Shown one piece after another: positions 36,708 through 44,435 of a stretch of DNA of 64,000 nt. The stretch lies in NCBI RefSeq assembly GCF_009882935.1, contig NZ_WTVA01000001.1, positions 410,568 through 474,567 on the forward strand. Direction: 5' to 3'. The first letter of the stretch is position 1. Every line of letters starts with the position of its first letter. Under the pieces are notes generated by a model. The model saw only the letters and a list, made by a program, of their open reading frames with translations, searched no databases and was not told where the DNA came from. This DNA is from Sneathiella chungangensis (GTDB taxonomy: Bacteria; Pseudomonadota; Alphaproteobacteria; Sneathiellales; Sneathiellaceae). A program made the position numbers and the translations under genes.

Positions 36708-37736
36708 TTATCGAAGACTGATTTTGACAGCTTTTTCATTTGAAACATACGATGCTTCCGCAATTTCCACATTTGCAAGATATTCTTTTGCCGTGTTCAT
36801 CAGCTCTGTCCCGTAAAGAAGATGATCGACCACATGCCGTTGCAGTGAATACACGCAATCTCCGCCGAAGTCCCGGTCAATCCAGTCATAGGAGATCTCT
36901 TTGCCTTCATTTTGGCCGTGATCCCGCCAGAACAACTTGCCGTTTCCATCGAGCGTAAGGGTCCCCCTCTCCCCCTCTATCTGCATTTCGCCCATGGTCA
37001 GCCGCCGGTTGTCAGCGCGATGATCGCTCAGGCGGTTGCCATCGAACAGACCCTTGGCGCCGCTTAGAAAATCAAAAATGATGATCCCGGCATCCTCTCC
37101 CTTGATGACCGGATTCACCCGGCGCAGATCGGCATAAACAGCGCCGATTTCACCAAATAGATATCGGAATACATCGACCAGATGAACCGCCGTTTCGTGC
37201 ACCAAAAACCGCTCCATTTCCTGGAAATACGGTTGCCGGTCCAGATAGGCGGACGGGCCCTGTCCATCTCCCGGCCGCAATGCGAAGGAAATCTCATAGA
37301 GTTGCCCGAAACTGCCCGCATCAAGTATTTCCTTGATCTTCCGGTACCAGGGCTGAAAGCGGAAATTCTCGTGCACGATCACCTTGCCGCCTTTTGCCTC
37401 GATTAAGGCGACGAGTTTGCGGGCTTCGGTTACAGAAGACGTAAACGGTTTTTGGCATATGGCATGAATGCCAAGCTCCACAGCCGTCGTCACATAATCC
37501 ACATGGGTCACCGGCGGCGTTATGATATCAACCAGATCTGGCTTCTCAACTTCGAGCATCTGTCGAAAGTCTGTATAGACATTGTTGATGCCATATTGAT
37601 CCGCTAATTCCTCAGCCGTAGACAATGTGCGATTACAGACCCCAACGAGTTGCACTTCCGGAATTCGGTCCCAGGCGGCATATTGAAATCGGCTGAAATA
37701 TCCCGTTCCAACAGCCGCGACTTTTATCTTATCCAT
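36708..37736 (-). CDS. Gfo/Idh/MocA-family sugar dehydrogenase
   Basis: A 342-residue NAD(P)-dependent oxidoreductase. The Rossmann motif is VAAVGTGYFSRFQ near the N-terminus and the catalytic-site CQKPF places Lys96 in the usual position. The ATG at 37736 overlaps the end of the lactonase gene by 8 bases. It is a paralogue of the dehydrogenase at 48325: both share CQKPF at the same residue numbers, VHENFR(F/W)Q and IKGEDA/V. With the adjacent SMP-30 protein it should oxidise a sugar to a lactone that is then opened. Substrate unknown; an apiose-like sugar is possible. Confidence 0.87.
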   Translation of the reverse strand: MDKIKVAAVGTGYFSRFQYAAWDRIPEVQLVGVCNRTLSTAEELADQYGINNVYTDFRQMLEVEKPDLVDIITPPVTHVDYVTTAVELGIHAICQKPFTSSVTEARKLVALIEAKGGKVIVHENFRFQPWYRKIKEILDAGSFGQLYEISFALRPGDGQGPSAYLDRQPYFQEMERFLVHETAVHLVDVFRYLFGEIGAVYADLRRVNPVIKGEDAGIIIFDFLSGAKGLFDGNRLSDHRADNRRLTMGEMQIEGERGTLTLDGNGKLFWRDHGQNEGKEISYDWIDRDFGGDCVYSLQRHVVDHLLYGTELMNTAKEYLANVEIAEASYVSNEKAVKISLR

Positions 37737-38706
37737 GACGTTTCGGTCCCTCAAATTGCCAGTGAACCGGCGCATATCCTTTCACCGGAGACTTGAATCT
37801 ATAAACGCAATCATCGAGAAGGCATCCCAAATATCCTGTCGATAAATCCGCCCCGCCAAAGGCCAGGCTTGATATGTTTTTAAGTTTTTCGCTTTGGGCA
37901 TTATCGAGATGTGGCCGCCCCATCTGTCCGGACAGAAACGCTTCTTCCACCCAATCGAGATGCTCGGGGCGACAATCTTCTAAAATGACCTCACTCCGGC
38001 CATCAGGCGCGATGCGAATAACCCGATTGCTCACGATGGAGGTAATCCAGATCCCGCCCTTTTCATCAAATGTCATGCCATCGGGATAGGTGCCATGGAC
38101 GAATTCCTGGATAACCGTCTTGTTGGAAAGATCACCATTCTCGGAAATATCGAAACTGACCAATTGACGGGAAAATGTTTCATTCACAAATAATCTGGTT
38201 CCATCCGGATGGACAAGGCACTCATTCGTATAGCCAAGGTTATCCGCGACAATGCGCGCCTGACCCTTTTCTATCAAAATGACAAAGCCATCCCTGACCG
38301 ACTGATTATACCCCAATGACCGCGGGATATGGCGTGTACTGATGGTCGCCCATATTCTGCCTTTTTTGTCCAGGTGCACGTAGTTGCTGGGAGGCAGGGG
38401 AACCCCATCCACCTCCGTACAAAGGGCCGTCGTCCGACCGTCCTCGGCAATGCGATAGAGCCCCCCGTCCGTATCGCCAAGATGCGCAATCAGGAAGGCC
38501 CCGTCGGGCATCAGGCAAATGCCGTTGGGGCGGAGGTCAAAACCCGGTTCGTCCGGAAGCAGCCACCAGCTTGAGCCATCCGTTTCCGTGACGGCAACGC
38601 CACCGCGCCAATCCGCCGTATAAATCCGGCCGTTTGCCGTCGTCAATACGCATTCCGGGCGGTTCAACCCGCTGCCAACTCGTCCTATTTCAGCCAAGCT
38701 CATCAT
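37729..38706 (-). CDS. SMP-30/gluconolactonase-family lactonase
   Basis: A 325-residue six-bladed propeller protein. The metal-site Glu is in NRPECVLTTANGRIYTADW, the Asn region in LGYTNECLVHPDGTRLFVNET and the Asp region in YPDGMTFDEKGGIWIT. SMP-30 enzymes hydrolyse sugar lactones with a divalent metal. It lies between dctM and the Gfo/Idh/MocA gene, suggesting it opens that dehydrogenase's product. The second codon is also ATG. Confidence 0.87.
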   Translation of the reverse strand: MMSLAEIGRVGSGLNRPECVLTTANGRIYTADWRGGVAVTETDGSSWWLLPDEPGFDLRPNGICLMPDGAFLIAHLGDTDGGLYRIAEDGRTTALCTEVDGVPLPPSNYVHLDKKGRIWATISTRHIPRSLGYNQSVRDGFVILIEKGQARIVADNLGYTNECLVHPDGTRLFVNETFSRQLVSFDISENGDLSNKTVIQEFVHGTYPDGMTFDEKGGIWITSIVSNRVIRIAPDGRSEVILEDCRPEHLDWVEEAFLSGQMGRPHLDNAQSEKLKNISSLAFGGADLSTGYLGCLLDDCVYRFKSPVKGYAPVHWQFEGPKRHG

Positions 38707-38716
38707 GATGTTCTCC

Positions 38717-40000
38717 TTATCTGAAAAAATGGACCAATGTCATGGAAATTGCCGGAAAATAGGTCACCAAAAGCAACGCTGTCAGCGCGGCTAGATAAAG
38801 CGGCGCCATCGCCCGTGCGATGGAAAGCACCCCGACATTGGCAATGCGGGAGGCAACATACAAAGTTGCCCCGACCGGCGGCGTAAACAATCCAACGGCA
38901 ACATTACATGTCATGATAACCCCAAGATGAACCGGATCAACGCCGAAGGTCATTGCAGTGGGAATAAAGAGCGGTGCTGTCAGCAGGATCGCCGGAACCG
39001 GATCGAGAACGAGCCCGAGGATGAGCATCACCAAATTCACCAATAGCAGGAAGGTAATCTGGTTCGACGAGACACTCTGGACAAACTCGACAAGAATCTG
39101 AGGAAGTTGTTCCAGGGTTATCAGCCATCCCAACACGCTGGTCGCGCCGATCACCACCATGACAATTGCGCTCGTCACGAAGGAATCGATAAACAGCGCG
39201 GGAAGCTGGCTCAGCTTGAAATCACGATAAATGACCACGGTGACGAAGAAGCCGTACATAACGGCAACGGCTGCGGCCTCTGTCGGCGTGACAATACCGC
39301 CGAAAATTCCCCCAAGGATAAGGATCGGCATGAAGAGCGCGGGCGCGGATGCCAAGAAAGCGGTCCATAACTCTTTCGCAGAGGAAGTCGCGCCGCCCGG
39401 GTCGCATTGTGTCTTTTTCCCGATGTAGTAGCAGACCGCCATAAAGAGAATGCCGAAAATCAGGCCGGGGACAACGCCCGCCAGGAACAGATCAGCGACA
39501 GAGACGTTGCCGACAAATCCATAGATCAACATGGGAATGGAGGGAGGGATAATAATACCGATTGTGCCAGCCGCCGCCACCAGGCCACCGGCAAATCCCT
39601 TCGAATATCCCTGCTTCGCCATGTTCGGGATCATTACCGACCCGATGGCTGCCGAGTCGGCGATTGCCGAGCCGGAAATACCGCCAAACAGCATGGAGGC
39701 GCCGACAACCACGCAGCCGAGCCCGCCGGGCAGAAATCCGAACGCGGCCTTTGCAAAATTAATAATGCGCTGGCCAACACCCCCGCGCCCCATCAGCTCT
39801 CCGGCAACAATAAACAGGGGAATGGCAATAAAGTGATTGGGCTCGACGCCCCCGATCAGGTTCAGGTAAACAGCTTGCAGGGGATACCCTAGATCAAACA
39901 CGAATATGGGAAGGATGGCCGTAATCAATATCGCCCAGACAAGCGGCACACCGATCATAATGGTGAAAAGAAAGACGGCGCAGATAAACAGCAAGATCAT
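38717..40000 (-). CDS. TRAP transporter large permease (DctM)
   Basis: A 427-residue protein with 11-12 hydrophobic helices. Typical sequences are IAIPLFIVAGELMGRGG, GGISGSAIADSAAIGSVMIPNMAKQGY, GIIIPPSIPMLIYG and NVAVGLFTPPVGATLYV. It drives sodium-coupled uptake of an organic acid or sugar acid. It overlaps the small-permease gene by 4 bases. Confidence 0.95.
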   Translation of the reverse strand: MILLFICAVFLFTIMIGVPLVWAILITAILPIFVFDLGYPLQAVYLNLIGGVEPNHFIAIPLFIVAGELMGRGGVGQRIINFAKAAFGFLPGGLGCVVVGASMLFGGISGSAIADSAAIGSVMIPNMAKQGYSKGFAGGLVAAAGTIGIIIPPSIPMLIYGFVGNVSVADLFLAGVVPGLIFGILFMAVCYYIGKKTQCDPGGATSSAKELWTAFLASAPALFMPILILGGIFGGIVTPTEAAAVAVMYGFFVTVVIYRDFKLSQLPALFIDSFVTSAIVMVVIGATSVLGWLITLEQLPQILVEFVQSVSSNQITFLLLVNLVMLILGLVLDPVPAILLTAPLFIPTAMTFGVDPVHLGVIMTCNVAVGLFTPPVGATLYVASRIANVGVLSIARAMAPLYLAALTALLLVTYFPAISMTLVHFFR

Positions 40001-40542
40001 TCGAAATCCTCCCAGGCCGGGTCATTGGATTTCCTGAAGGGATCGCGGGACGAGGTGAAACCATCCCGAATGTCAAAAACCATGTTCGCCAGATGAAAGA
40101 TGAATGTCAGGGCCATGCCGACCGGAAGTGAGGCATACAGGAGCCCGACAGGCCAGTACAGCACGGTCGTTTTCTGCGCCCATGTATGCTGGGCGATCTG
40201 GAAGCCCTGATATATCAGGGAGATCAATATTACGATGATTGTAATGCTGATAACGAACTCCAGCGCCGGCTTCAGCCGATCTGGCACGAGGTAGGTAACG
40301 ACTTCGGTGACGCGCATATGGGCGCCCCGGGCTTCCGCCGCGGCACAGCCGAGAAACGTCAGCCAAAGCAATAAAAACGCGGTCACCTCAAGGGACCAGG
40401 CAAGATCGAACCCCGCCGCGCCGCGCAAGACCGCGTTGGCGAAGATTAGCGTCAGGACGCACACGCCCCCACAGACGAGAAACAGATCGATCAATCGGCT
40501 CAGCATTCTGATGAAAGCGGGATAGCGACCGCGATAGTCCAT
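39997..40542 (-). CDS. TRAP transporter small permease (DctQ)
   Basis: A 181-residue membrane protein with four helices and the family segment WSLEVTAFLLLWLTFLGCAAAEARGAHMRVTEV. It partners the large permease downstream. A strong hairpin lies between it and the binding-protein gene upstream. Confidence 0.92.
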   Translation of the reverse strand: MDYRGRYPAFIRMLSRLIDLFLVCGGVCVLTLIFANAVLRGAAGFDLAWSLEVTAFLLLWLTFLGCAAAEARGAHMRVTEVVTYLVPDRLKPALEFVISITIIVILISLIYQGFQIAQHTWAQKTTVLYWPVGLLYASLPVGMALTFIFHLANMVFDIRDGFTSSRDPFRKSNDPAWEDFE

Positions 40543-40579
40543 CGACTTTCACTCCCTCACGAATGGCGATGAAAAGACG

Positions 40580-40606
40580 CAGGCCCGCGGTTTGAACGCG
40601 GGCCTG
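40580..40606 (-). terminator. Intercistronic hairpin between dctP and dctQ
   Basis: Perfect 10-bp stem CAGGCCCGCG / CGCGGGCCTG with a 7-base loop, 17 bases past the dctP stop. On the minus strand it is followed by CGTCTTTTC. It probably acts as partial terminator or 3' stabiliser so that binding protein exceeds permease. Confidence 0.7.
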
Positions 40607-40623
40607 TCTGGTTTGATGGGTGC

Positions 40624-41646
40624 CTATTTGGCCGGGAGCCGCTTGCGGATATCAGCGGTATCCGCCAATACTTTTGCGACTTCATCGCCATAGATGCCTT
40701 TTGCCTTTTCATACACGGAGGCAACGGCGTCCCTGAAAGGTCCAATTTCCGGCGTGCTGATTTTCGCGCCGGCGGCCTTCATCTCATCAAGCTGGCTGTT
40801 GACGGAATCCCGGACCAGATTACGGCTGAAAGTCGCGGCTTCGTCAGCGGCTTTTTTCACGGCGGCCTTGTCCGCATCCGAGAAGGACTGCCATGTTTTT
40901 TCAGAAACCGTCAGAGGAAGCGGGCTATAAACATGCCGCGTTAGCGTGATATACGGCGCCACTTCATAGAACCGCAATGACTTGATTGTATCGACCGGGT
41001 TTTCCTGACCATCGACAACACCCTGCTGGATGGAAAGATAGACATCGGTAATCGGCATCACGACTGTCTGAAACCCAATCGCTTCCATGGTCCAGCGGAT
41101 CATGTCATTCGGATAGACGCGCATTTTGCGCCCTTCCGCGTCCGCAGGCGAATTCAGTTCCATGCGTGTCGTGAAGCTTCTGAAGCCTGCTTCCCATGTG
41201 GACAGAACCCGAAACCCTTTTTCCGGGAGCTTGGCGAATTCAGACTTGAGCCAGTCAGAATTATCATAAAATTCCCACCCCTGCTCGTAGGTATCGACAA
41301 GGAACGGCATGGCCGTCAGGTTCAGGCTCGGCAGATGCGTCGCATAACTGCCCGTGGCAGAGACCGTGAAATCGACACCGCCCAGCTGGAGCTGCTCAAT
41401 GGCTTTCGGATCATTTGCCAGCTGCCCGGCCGGATAGATCCGGATTTTGTATCGACCCTCGGTATATTCCTCCACTTTCTTTGCGAAAACCTCTGCCGCC
41501 GCCTGGCGCGATCCGCCGGGATTATCCGTATGGCTGAAACGCAGGATCGTCTCGGCAGATGCGTCCGTGGAAAAAACTAGGGCGCCGGACAGAGCCCCTA
41601 CGGCGATCACCGCCGCAGACGTAAAACTAATGACATTTTTTAACAT
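40624..41646 (-). CDS. TRAP transporter solute-binding protein (DctP)
   Basis: A 340-residue periplasmic protein. The ATG at 41646 is chosen because GGGAGG precedes it and it starts a signal peptide (about 30 residues, ending DASAETI). The mature domain includes RIYPAGQLANDPKAIEQLQLGGVDFTV and the ligand-arginine region RKMRVYPNDMIRWTMEAIGFQTVVMPITDVYLSIQQGVVDGQENPV. Ligand is probably a sugar acid, inferred from the adjacent lactonase and dehydrogenases. Confidence 0.93.
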   Translation of the reverse strand: MLKNVISFTSAAVIAVGALSGALVFSTDASAETILRFSHTDNPGGSRQAAAEVFAKKVEEYTEGRYKIRIYPAGQLANDPKAIEQLQLGGVDFTVSATGSYATHLPSLNLTAMPFLVDTYEQGWEFYDNSDWLKSEFAKLPEKGFRVLSTWEAGFRSFTTRMELNSPADAEGRKMRVYPNDMIRWTMEAIGFQTVVMPITDVYLSIQQGVVDGQENPVDTIKSLRFYEVAPYITLTRHVYSPLPLTVSEKTWQSFSDADKAAVKKAADEAATFSRNLVRDSVNSQLDEMKAAGAKISTPEIGPFRDAVASVYEKAKGIYGDEVAKVLADTADIRKRLPAK

Positions 41647-41752
41647 AATGTACCTCCCTTTTTCGGTGCTTTTTTTACCGTCGTTTCTTACAGCCAGCGG
41701 GTCAGAGAACCGGCCCGGCCGAAATTTCACCAGTACATTATATTCAGTAATA

Positions 41753-41792
41753 AATATGTCAATGTATTTTATTATGTATACATTGACATATT
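41753..41792. promoter_or_regulatory. Perfect 15-bp palindrome in the TRAP operon promoter region
   Basis: Arms AATATGTCAATGTAT (41753-41767) and ATACATTGACATATT (41778-41792) are exact inverted repeats with a 10-base spacer. The right arm starts within ATGTATACAT, a palindrome of the kind bound by FCD-type GntR proteins. It lies 107 bases upstream of dctP and about 260 bases upstream of the divergent dehydrogenase. Likely operator of the GntR protein at 35959. The remaining bases of the 41647-42051 interval show no gene. Confidence 0.65.
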
Positions 41793-42051
41793 CACTGCTG
41801 CTGTATTAAATAGGCGGCATCAGATCAACAGGCATTCGATTGGTCGCGCTGAATAAGTCGTAAAAAAACAAAATGTTAGCTAAGGAGATTAATGCAGGGT
41901 ATGTCCAGTACTGTAGAGGGAATGGATGGTTGTTAAAATTCCTGACCTCCTCGGTAGACCGGAGATAACGCTCATACGGATAGATATCGACCCGCCAAGT
42001 CCCCTGACTTGCAACCCGTCCAACAAGTGAATCATTGCAGGATTATCAAAT

Positions 42052-43152
42052 ATGGCCATTCCATCTTTTCAAATCGCAACCATCAAGGGAGATGGGATCG
42101 GGATAGATGTCACGGACGCAACCATCGCCGTTATCGACGCGGCCCAGAACCGGGTTGGCGGATTTTCCCTCGACTATCGGCAAATTCTGGCGGGCGCCGG
42201 TTACTACCGTGAAACAGGCCTTGATATTGAGGAGAACGGCGAGGAAGTGGCCGGCACGGCGGACGCAATTTTCTTGGGCGCCATCGGCCTCCCGTCCGTT
42301 CGCTATGAAGATGGAACGGAGATCTCCCCTCACCTGCGTCTGCGCGATCGCTTTCAGCTCTACGCGGGCATTCGTCCGATAAAGGCTTATCCGAACATCC
42401 CGCGGAAACTATCGGATGAACGCGCCGCGGCAATCGACATGATCATCCTCAGGGAATCGACCGAAGGGCTTTTTTACTCCGCCGCCGCCCATAACAGATG
42501 TCCCGTTGAAAATGACGATGAAGTCCAGGATACGCTCAGGATTACCCGCAAAACGACAGAAAAACTGCATGATTTTGCCTTTAACATGGCGCGGAAACGC
42601 AAGGAAAAGGGATCCCGGGGCCTCGTCACCTGTGTCGATAAAGCCAATGTTTTCAAATCCATGGCCTTCTTTCGGAAGATATTTGATGAACGGAGCCAGG
42701 CGTTTCCCGATATTGAAAAGGGATATAACTATGTCGACGCACAGGCGCTGGACCTGATCAGGAAGCCCTGGGATTTTGATATACTGGTAATGGAGAATAT
42801 GTTTGGCGACATATTATCCGATCTCGCGGGCGGCCTCGTCGGCGGCATGGGAATGGCGGCCTGCGGAGAAATCGGCGATCATCATGGCCTGTTCCAGCCG
42901 GCCCACGGGACCGCCCCCGATATTATGGGCCAGGATAAAGCCAACCCGCTGGCGGCGATTCTCAGCGGCTCCTTGATGCTGGAATATCTTGCCGATAAAA
43001 CGGGAGTTCAGGCCTTGTCCGCTGCGGCGGAAATCATTTCAGACGCCATCCATTCGGGATTTTCCCAGAATACCATACGACCCACCGAACTCGGCGGCGA
43101 TATGGGAACGAGGGCAGTCACCCAGGAAATCATTCGTCTCATACATTCCTGA
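42052..43152 (+). CDS. Isopropylmalate/isocitrate/tartrate dehydrogenase-family enzyme
   Basis: A 366-residue beta-decarboxylating dehydrogenase. It has the N-terminal IATIKGDGIGIDV, the catalytic lysine region TCVDKANVFKSMAFF, and the metal and cofactor sequences NMFGDILSDLAGG and PAHGTAPDIMGQDKANP. It oxidises a 2-hydroxy acid with NAD(P) and decarboxylates the product. The substrate is not 2-isopropylmalate by context: the neighbours are a TRAP importer, lactonase and sugar dehydrogenase. A tartrate- or sugar-acid-type substrate is more likely. First gene of a plus-strand unit divergent from the TRAP operon. Confidence 0.88.
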   Translation: MAIPSFQIATIKGDGIGIDVTDATIAVIDAAQNRVGGFSLDYRQILAGAGYYRETGLDIEENGEEVAGTADAIFLGAIGLPSVRYEDGTEISPHLRLRDRFQLYAGIRPIKAYPNIPRKLSDERAAAIDMIILRESTEGLFYSAAAHNRCPVENDDEVQDTLRITRKTTEKLHDFAFNMARKRKEKGSRGLVTCVDKANVFKSMAFFRKIFDERSQAFPDIEKGYNYVDAQALDLIRKPWDFDILVMENMFGDILSDLAGGLVGGMGMAACGEIGDHHGLFQPAHGTAPDIMGQDKANPLAAILSGSLMLEYLADKTGVQALSAAAEIISDAIHSGFSQNTIRPTELGGDMGTRAVTQEIIRLIHS

Positions 43153-43197
43153 CCGATCGGGGGTAAATCATGGACAAATTGCGCTGGGGTCAAGCCA

Positions 43198-43371
43198 ATG
43201 CAGGCTCTTTCCATGGCACAGGAAGCGGAAACCCTTTATGATGTTTATTGGCGGACAATAGCCGCCGGAGTCCCGAGCATTCTGACCAAACCGCACATGG
43301 ATGATGCGATTAGCAAACTCAGAAAAGGCTACGGTACCGGCAAGTCTTTTCTTCCAAACCCGGAGCGATAA
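43198..43371 (+). CDS. Possible 57-residue small protein
   Basis: An ATG-initiated frame of 57 codons with plausible amino-acid content (acidic and basic residues balanced, segment DDAISKLRKGYGTGKSF). It sits between the dehydrogenase and the ABM-domain gene on the same strand, ending 2 bases before the latter's TTG start. Its own ribosome-binding site is weak. A better site (GGGGG) precedes an ATG at 43170 in another frame that stops after 23 codons, so a frameshift is possible. No family recognised. Confidence 0.35.
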   Translation: MQALSMAQEAETLYDVYWRTIAAGVPSILTKPHMDDAISKLRKGYGTGKSFLPNPER

Positions 43372-43373
43372 AA

Positions 43374-43664
43374 TTGTTTGTTGTAATAGTGGATTTTAAA
43401 GTGAAGGAAGATTGCGTCTCGTCCTTCAAGGCCGCCCTTCTCAAGCAGGCCCGGGATTCCTTGGACAGCGAAGCCGACTGTCACCAATTCGATGTCTGCT
43501 CCGACCCGCATGACCCGACGCAATTCACCCTGTATGAACTTTATACCGACCAGCAATCCTTTCAGGAACATCTGGCGTCGTCGCATTTTCTGAATTTTGA
43601 CAAAACCGTTCACGACTGGATCGAGGAAAAGTCGGTCCGCACGCTCAAACGGGTGCCCGCATAA
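43374..43664 (+). CDS. ABM-domain protein, putative quinol monooxygenase
   Basis: A 96-residue dimeric alpha/beta-barrel protein of the antibiotic biosynthesis monooxygenase family, with FVVIVDFKVKEDCVSSFKAALLKQARDSLDSEADCHQFDV, FTLYELYTDQQSFQEHLASSHF and a C-terminal helix. TTG start at 43374 with GGAG 8 bases upstream. Relatives include YgiN and LsrG and often accompany sugar operons, where their reaction is mostly unknown. Ends 2 bases before mgsA. Confidence 0.8.
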   Translation: MFVVIVDFKVKEDCVSSFKAALLKQARDSLDSEADCHQFDVCSDPHDPTQFTLYELYTDQQSFQEHLASSHFLNFDKTVHDWIEEKSVRTLKRVPA

Positions 43665-43666
43665 AA

Positions 43667-44065
43667 ATGGCGGAGACATGTCTGAATATCGGTCTCGTCG
43701 CCCATGACGCAATGAAGGCGACATTGCTCGACTGGGTGACCCGAAATAAGTCAATCCTCGAAAAACACCGCTTTTGTGCAACCGGAACCACCTGGAAAGT
43801 CCTGACCGATATCCATAGAGACATGAAAATCGAACGGTTGAAATCCGGACCGATGGGCGGCGATCAGCAACTCGGCGCCCGAATTTGCGAAGGTAAGCTG
43901 GATGTCTTGATATTCTTTCAGGACCCGATGACCGCACAGCCCCACGACGTCGATGTCAAGGCACTGGTTCGAATGTCGACACTCTACGACATACCCCTCG
44001 CCTGCAATCCGGCGACCGCCGACCTGATCATAACCAATCCCGCTTTTGCCCATCCTGCGCGGTAA
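43667..44065 (+). CDS. mgsA: Methylglyoxal synthase
   Basis: Converts dihydroxyacetone phosphate to methylglyoxal and phosphate. The 132-residue protein matches MgsA over its length: IGLVAHDAMKATLLDWV (with the active-site Asp), GTTWKVL, SGPMGGDQQLGARICEGKLDVLIFFQDPM (catalytic Asp in GGDQQ) and QPHDVDVKALVRMSTLYDIPLACNPATADLII (active-site His). It is shorter than the E. coli enzyme (152) at the C-terminus. Its presence in a sugar-acid operon is unusual and suggests overflow of triose phosphate during catabolism. Confidence 0.9.
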   Translation: MAETCLNIGLVAHDAMKATLLDWVTRNKSILEKHRFCATGTTWKVLTDIHRDMKIERLKSGPMGGDQQLGARICEGKLDVLIFFQDPMTAQPHDVDVKALVRMSTLYDIPLACNPATADLIITNPAFAHPAR

Positions 44066-44435
44066 AGAGATTGCACCGTAAGGCGACCAATATCGATGCT
44101 CCGCCCCTCGACAAGGCCTTCGACATTTCATAGGGAAAACGGAAATCGGACATGCATCATCAGCACCAATACCGAACTGCATCACCGCTGACGTCGGCAC
44201 GCCCTGCATAAAGGTGATCTTCGATGTTACGAAGAAAAACGTTCTTTGTTGTCATTCCAAATTTTTACGGAATTACTAAGATACGGTCAAAGATCAGATT
44301 ATTTCTGAGAGCACCTAGAGGCGGAATTCGACCTCTTCCGCATCCAAGGCTAACCATTTTTCTTTTTAAACTGGTATGCTCAATATATAATCATTTAAGT
44401 AAACTTGGATAGAACGAAAAACAGGATCAGCATGT
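44066..44435. other. Intergenic region, 370 bases
   Basis: Between mgsA and the RuBisCO-like gene on the same strand. No gene seen. Its A+T-rich right half holds the candidate operator at 44371-44390 and presumably the promoter of the RuBisCO-like gene. Confidence 0.5.
44371..44390 (+). promoter_or_regulatory. Candidate operator of the apiose-type regulon, site 1
   Basis: CTGGTATGCTCAATATATAA, about 46 bases upstream of the RuBisCO-like gene. Differs at only two positions from the site at 63530-63549. Confidence 0.55.

Noticed and set aside
42052..43152. Reading the 366-residue dehydrogenase as leuB or icd
   Set aside because: A clear icd is at 8166 and no leuC, leuD or leuA gene is nearby. 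The sugar-acid context argues for a tartrate or related substrate.
44224..44412. Possible 62-residue gene before the RuBisCO-like gene
   Set aside because: No ribosome-binding site and low-complexity, A+T-rich sequence; it overlaps the likely promoter and operator.
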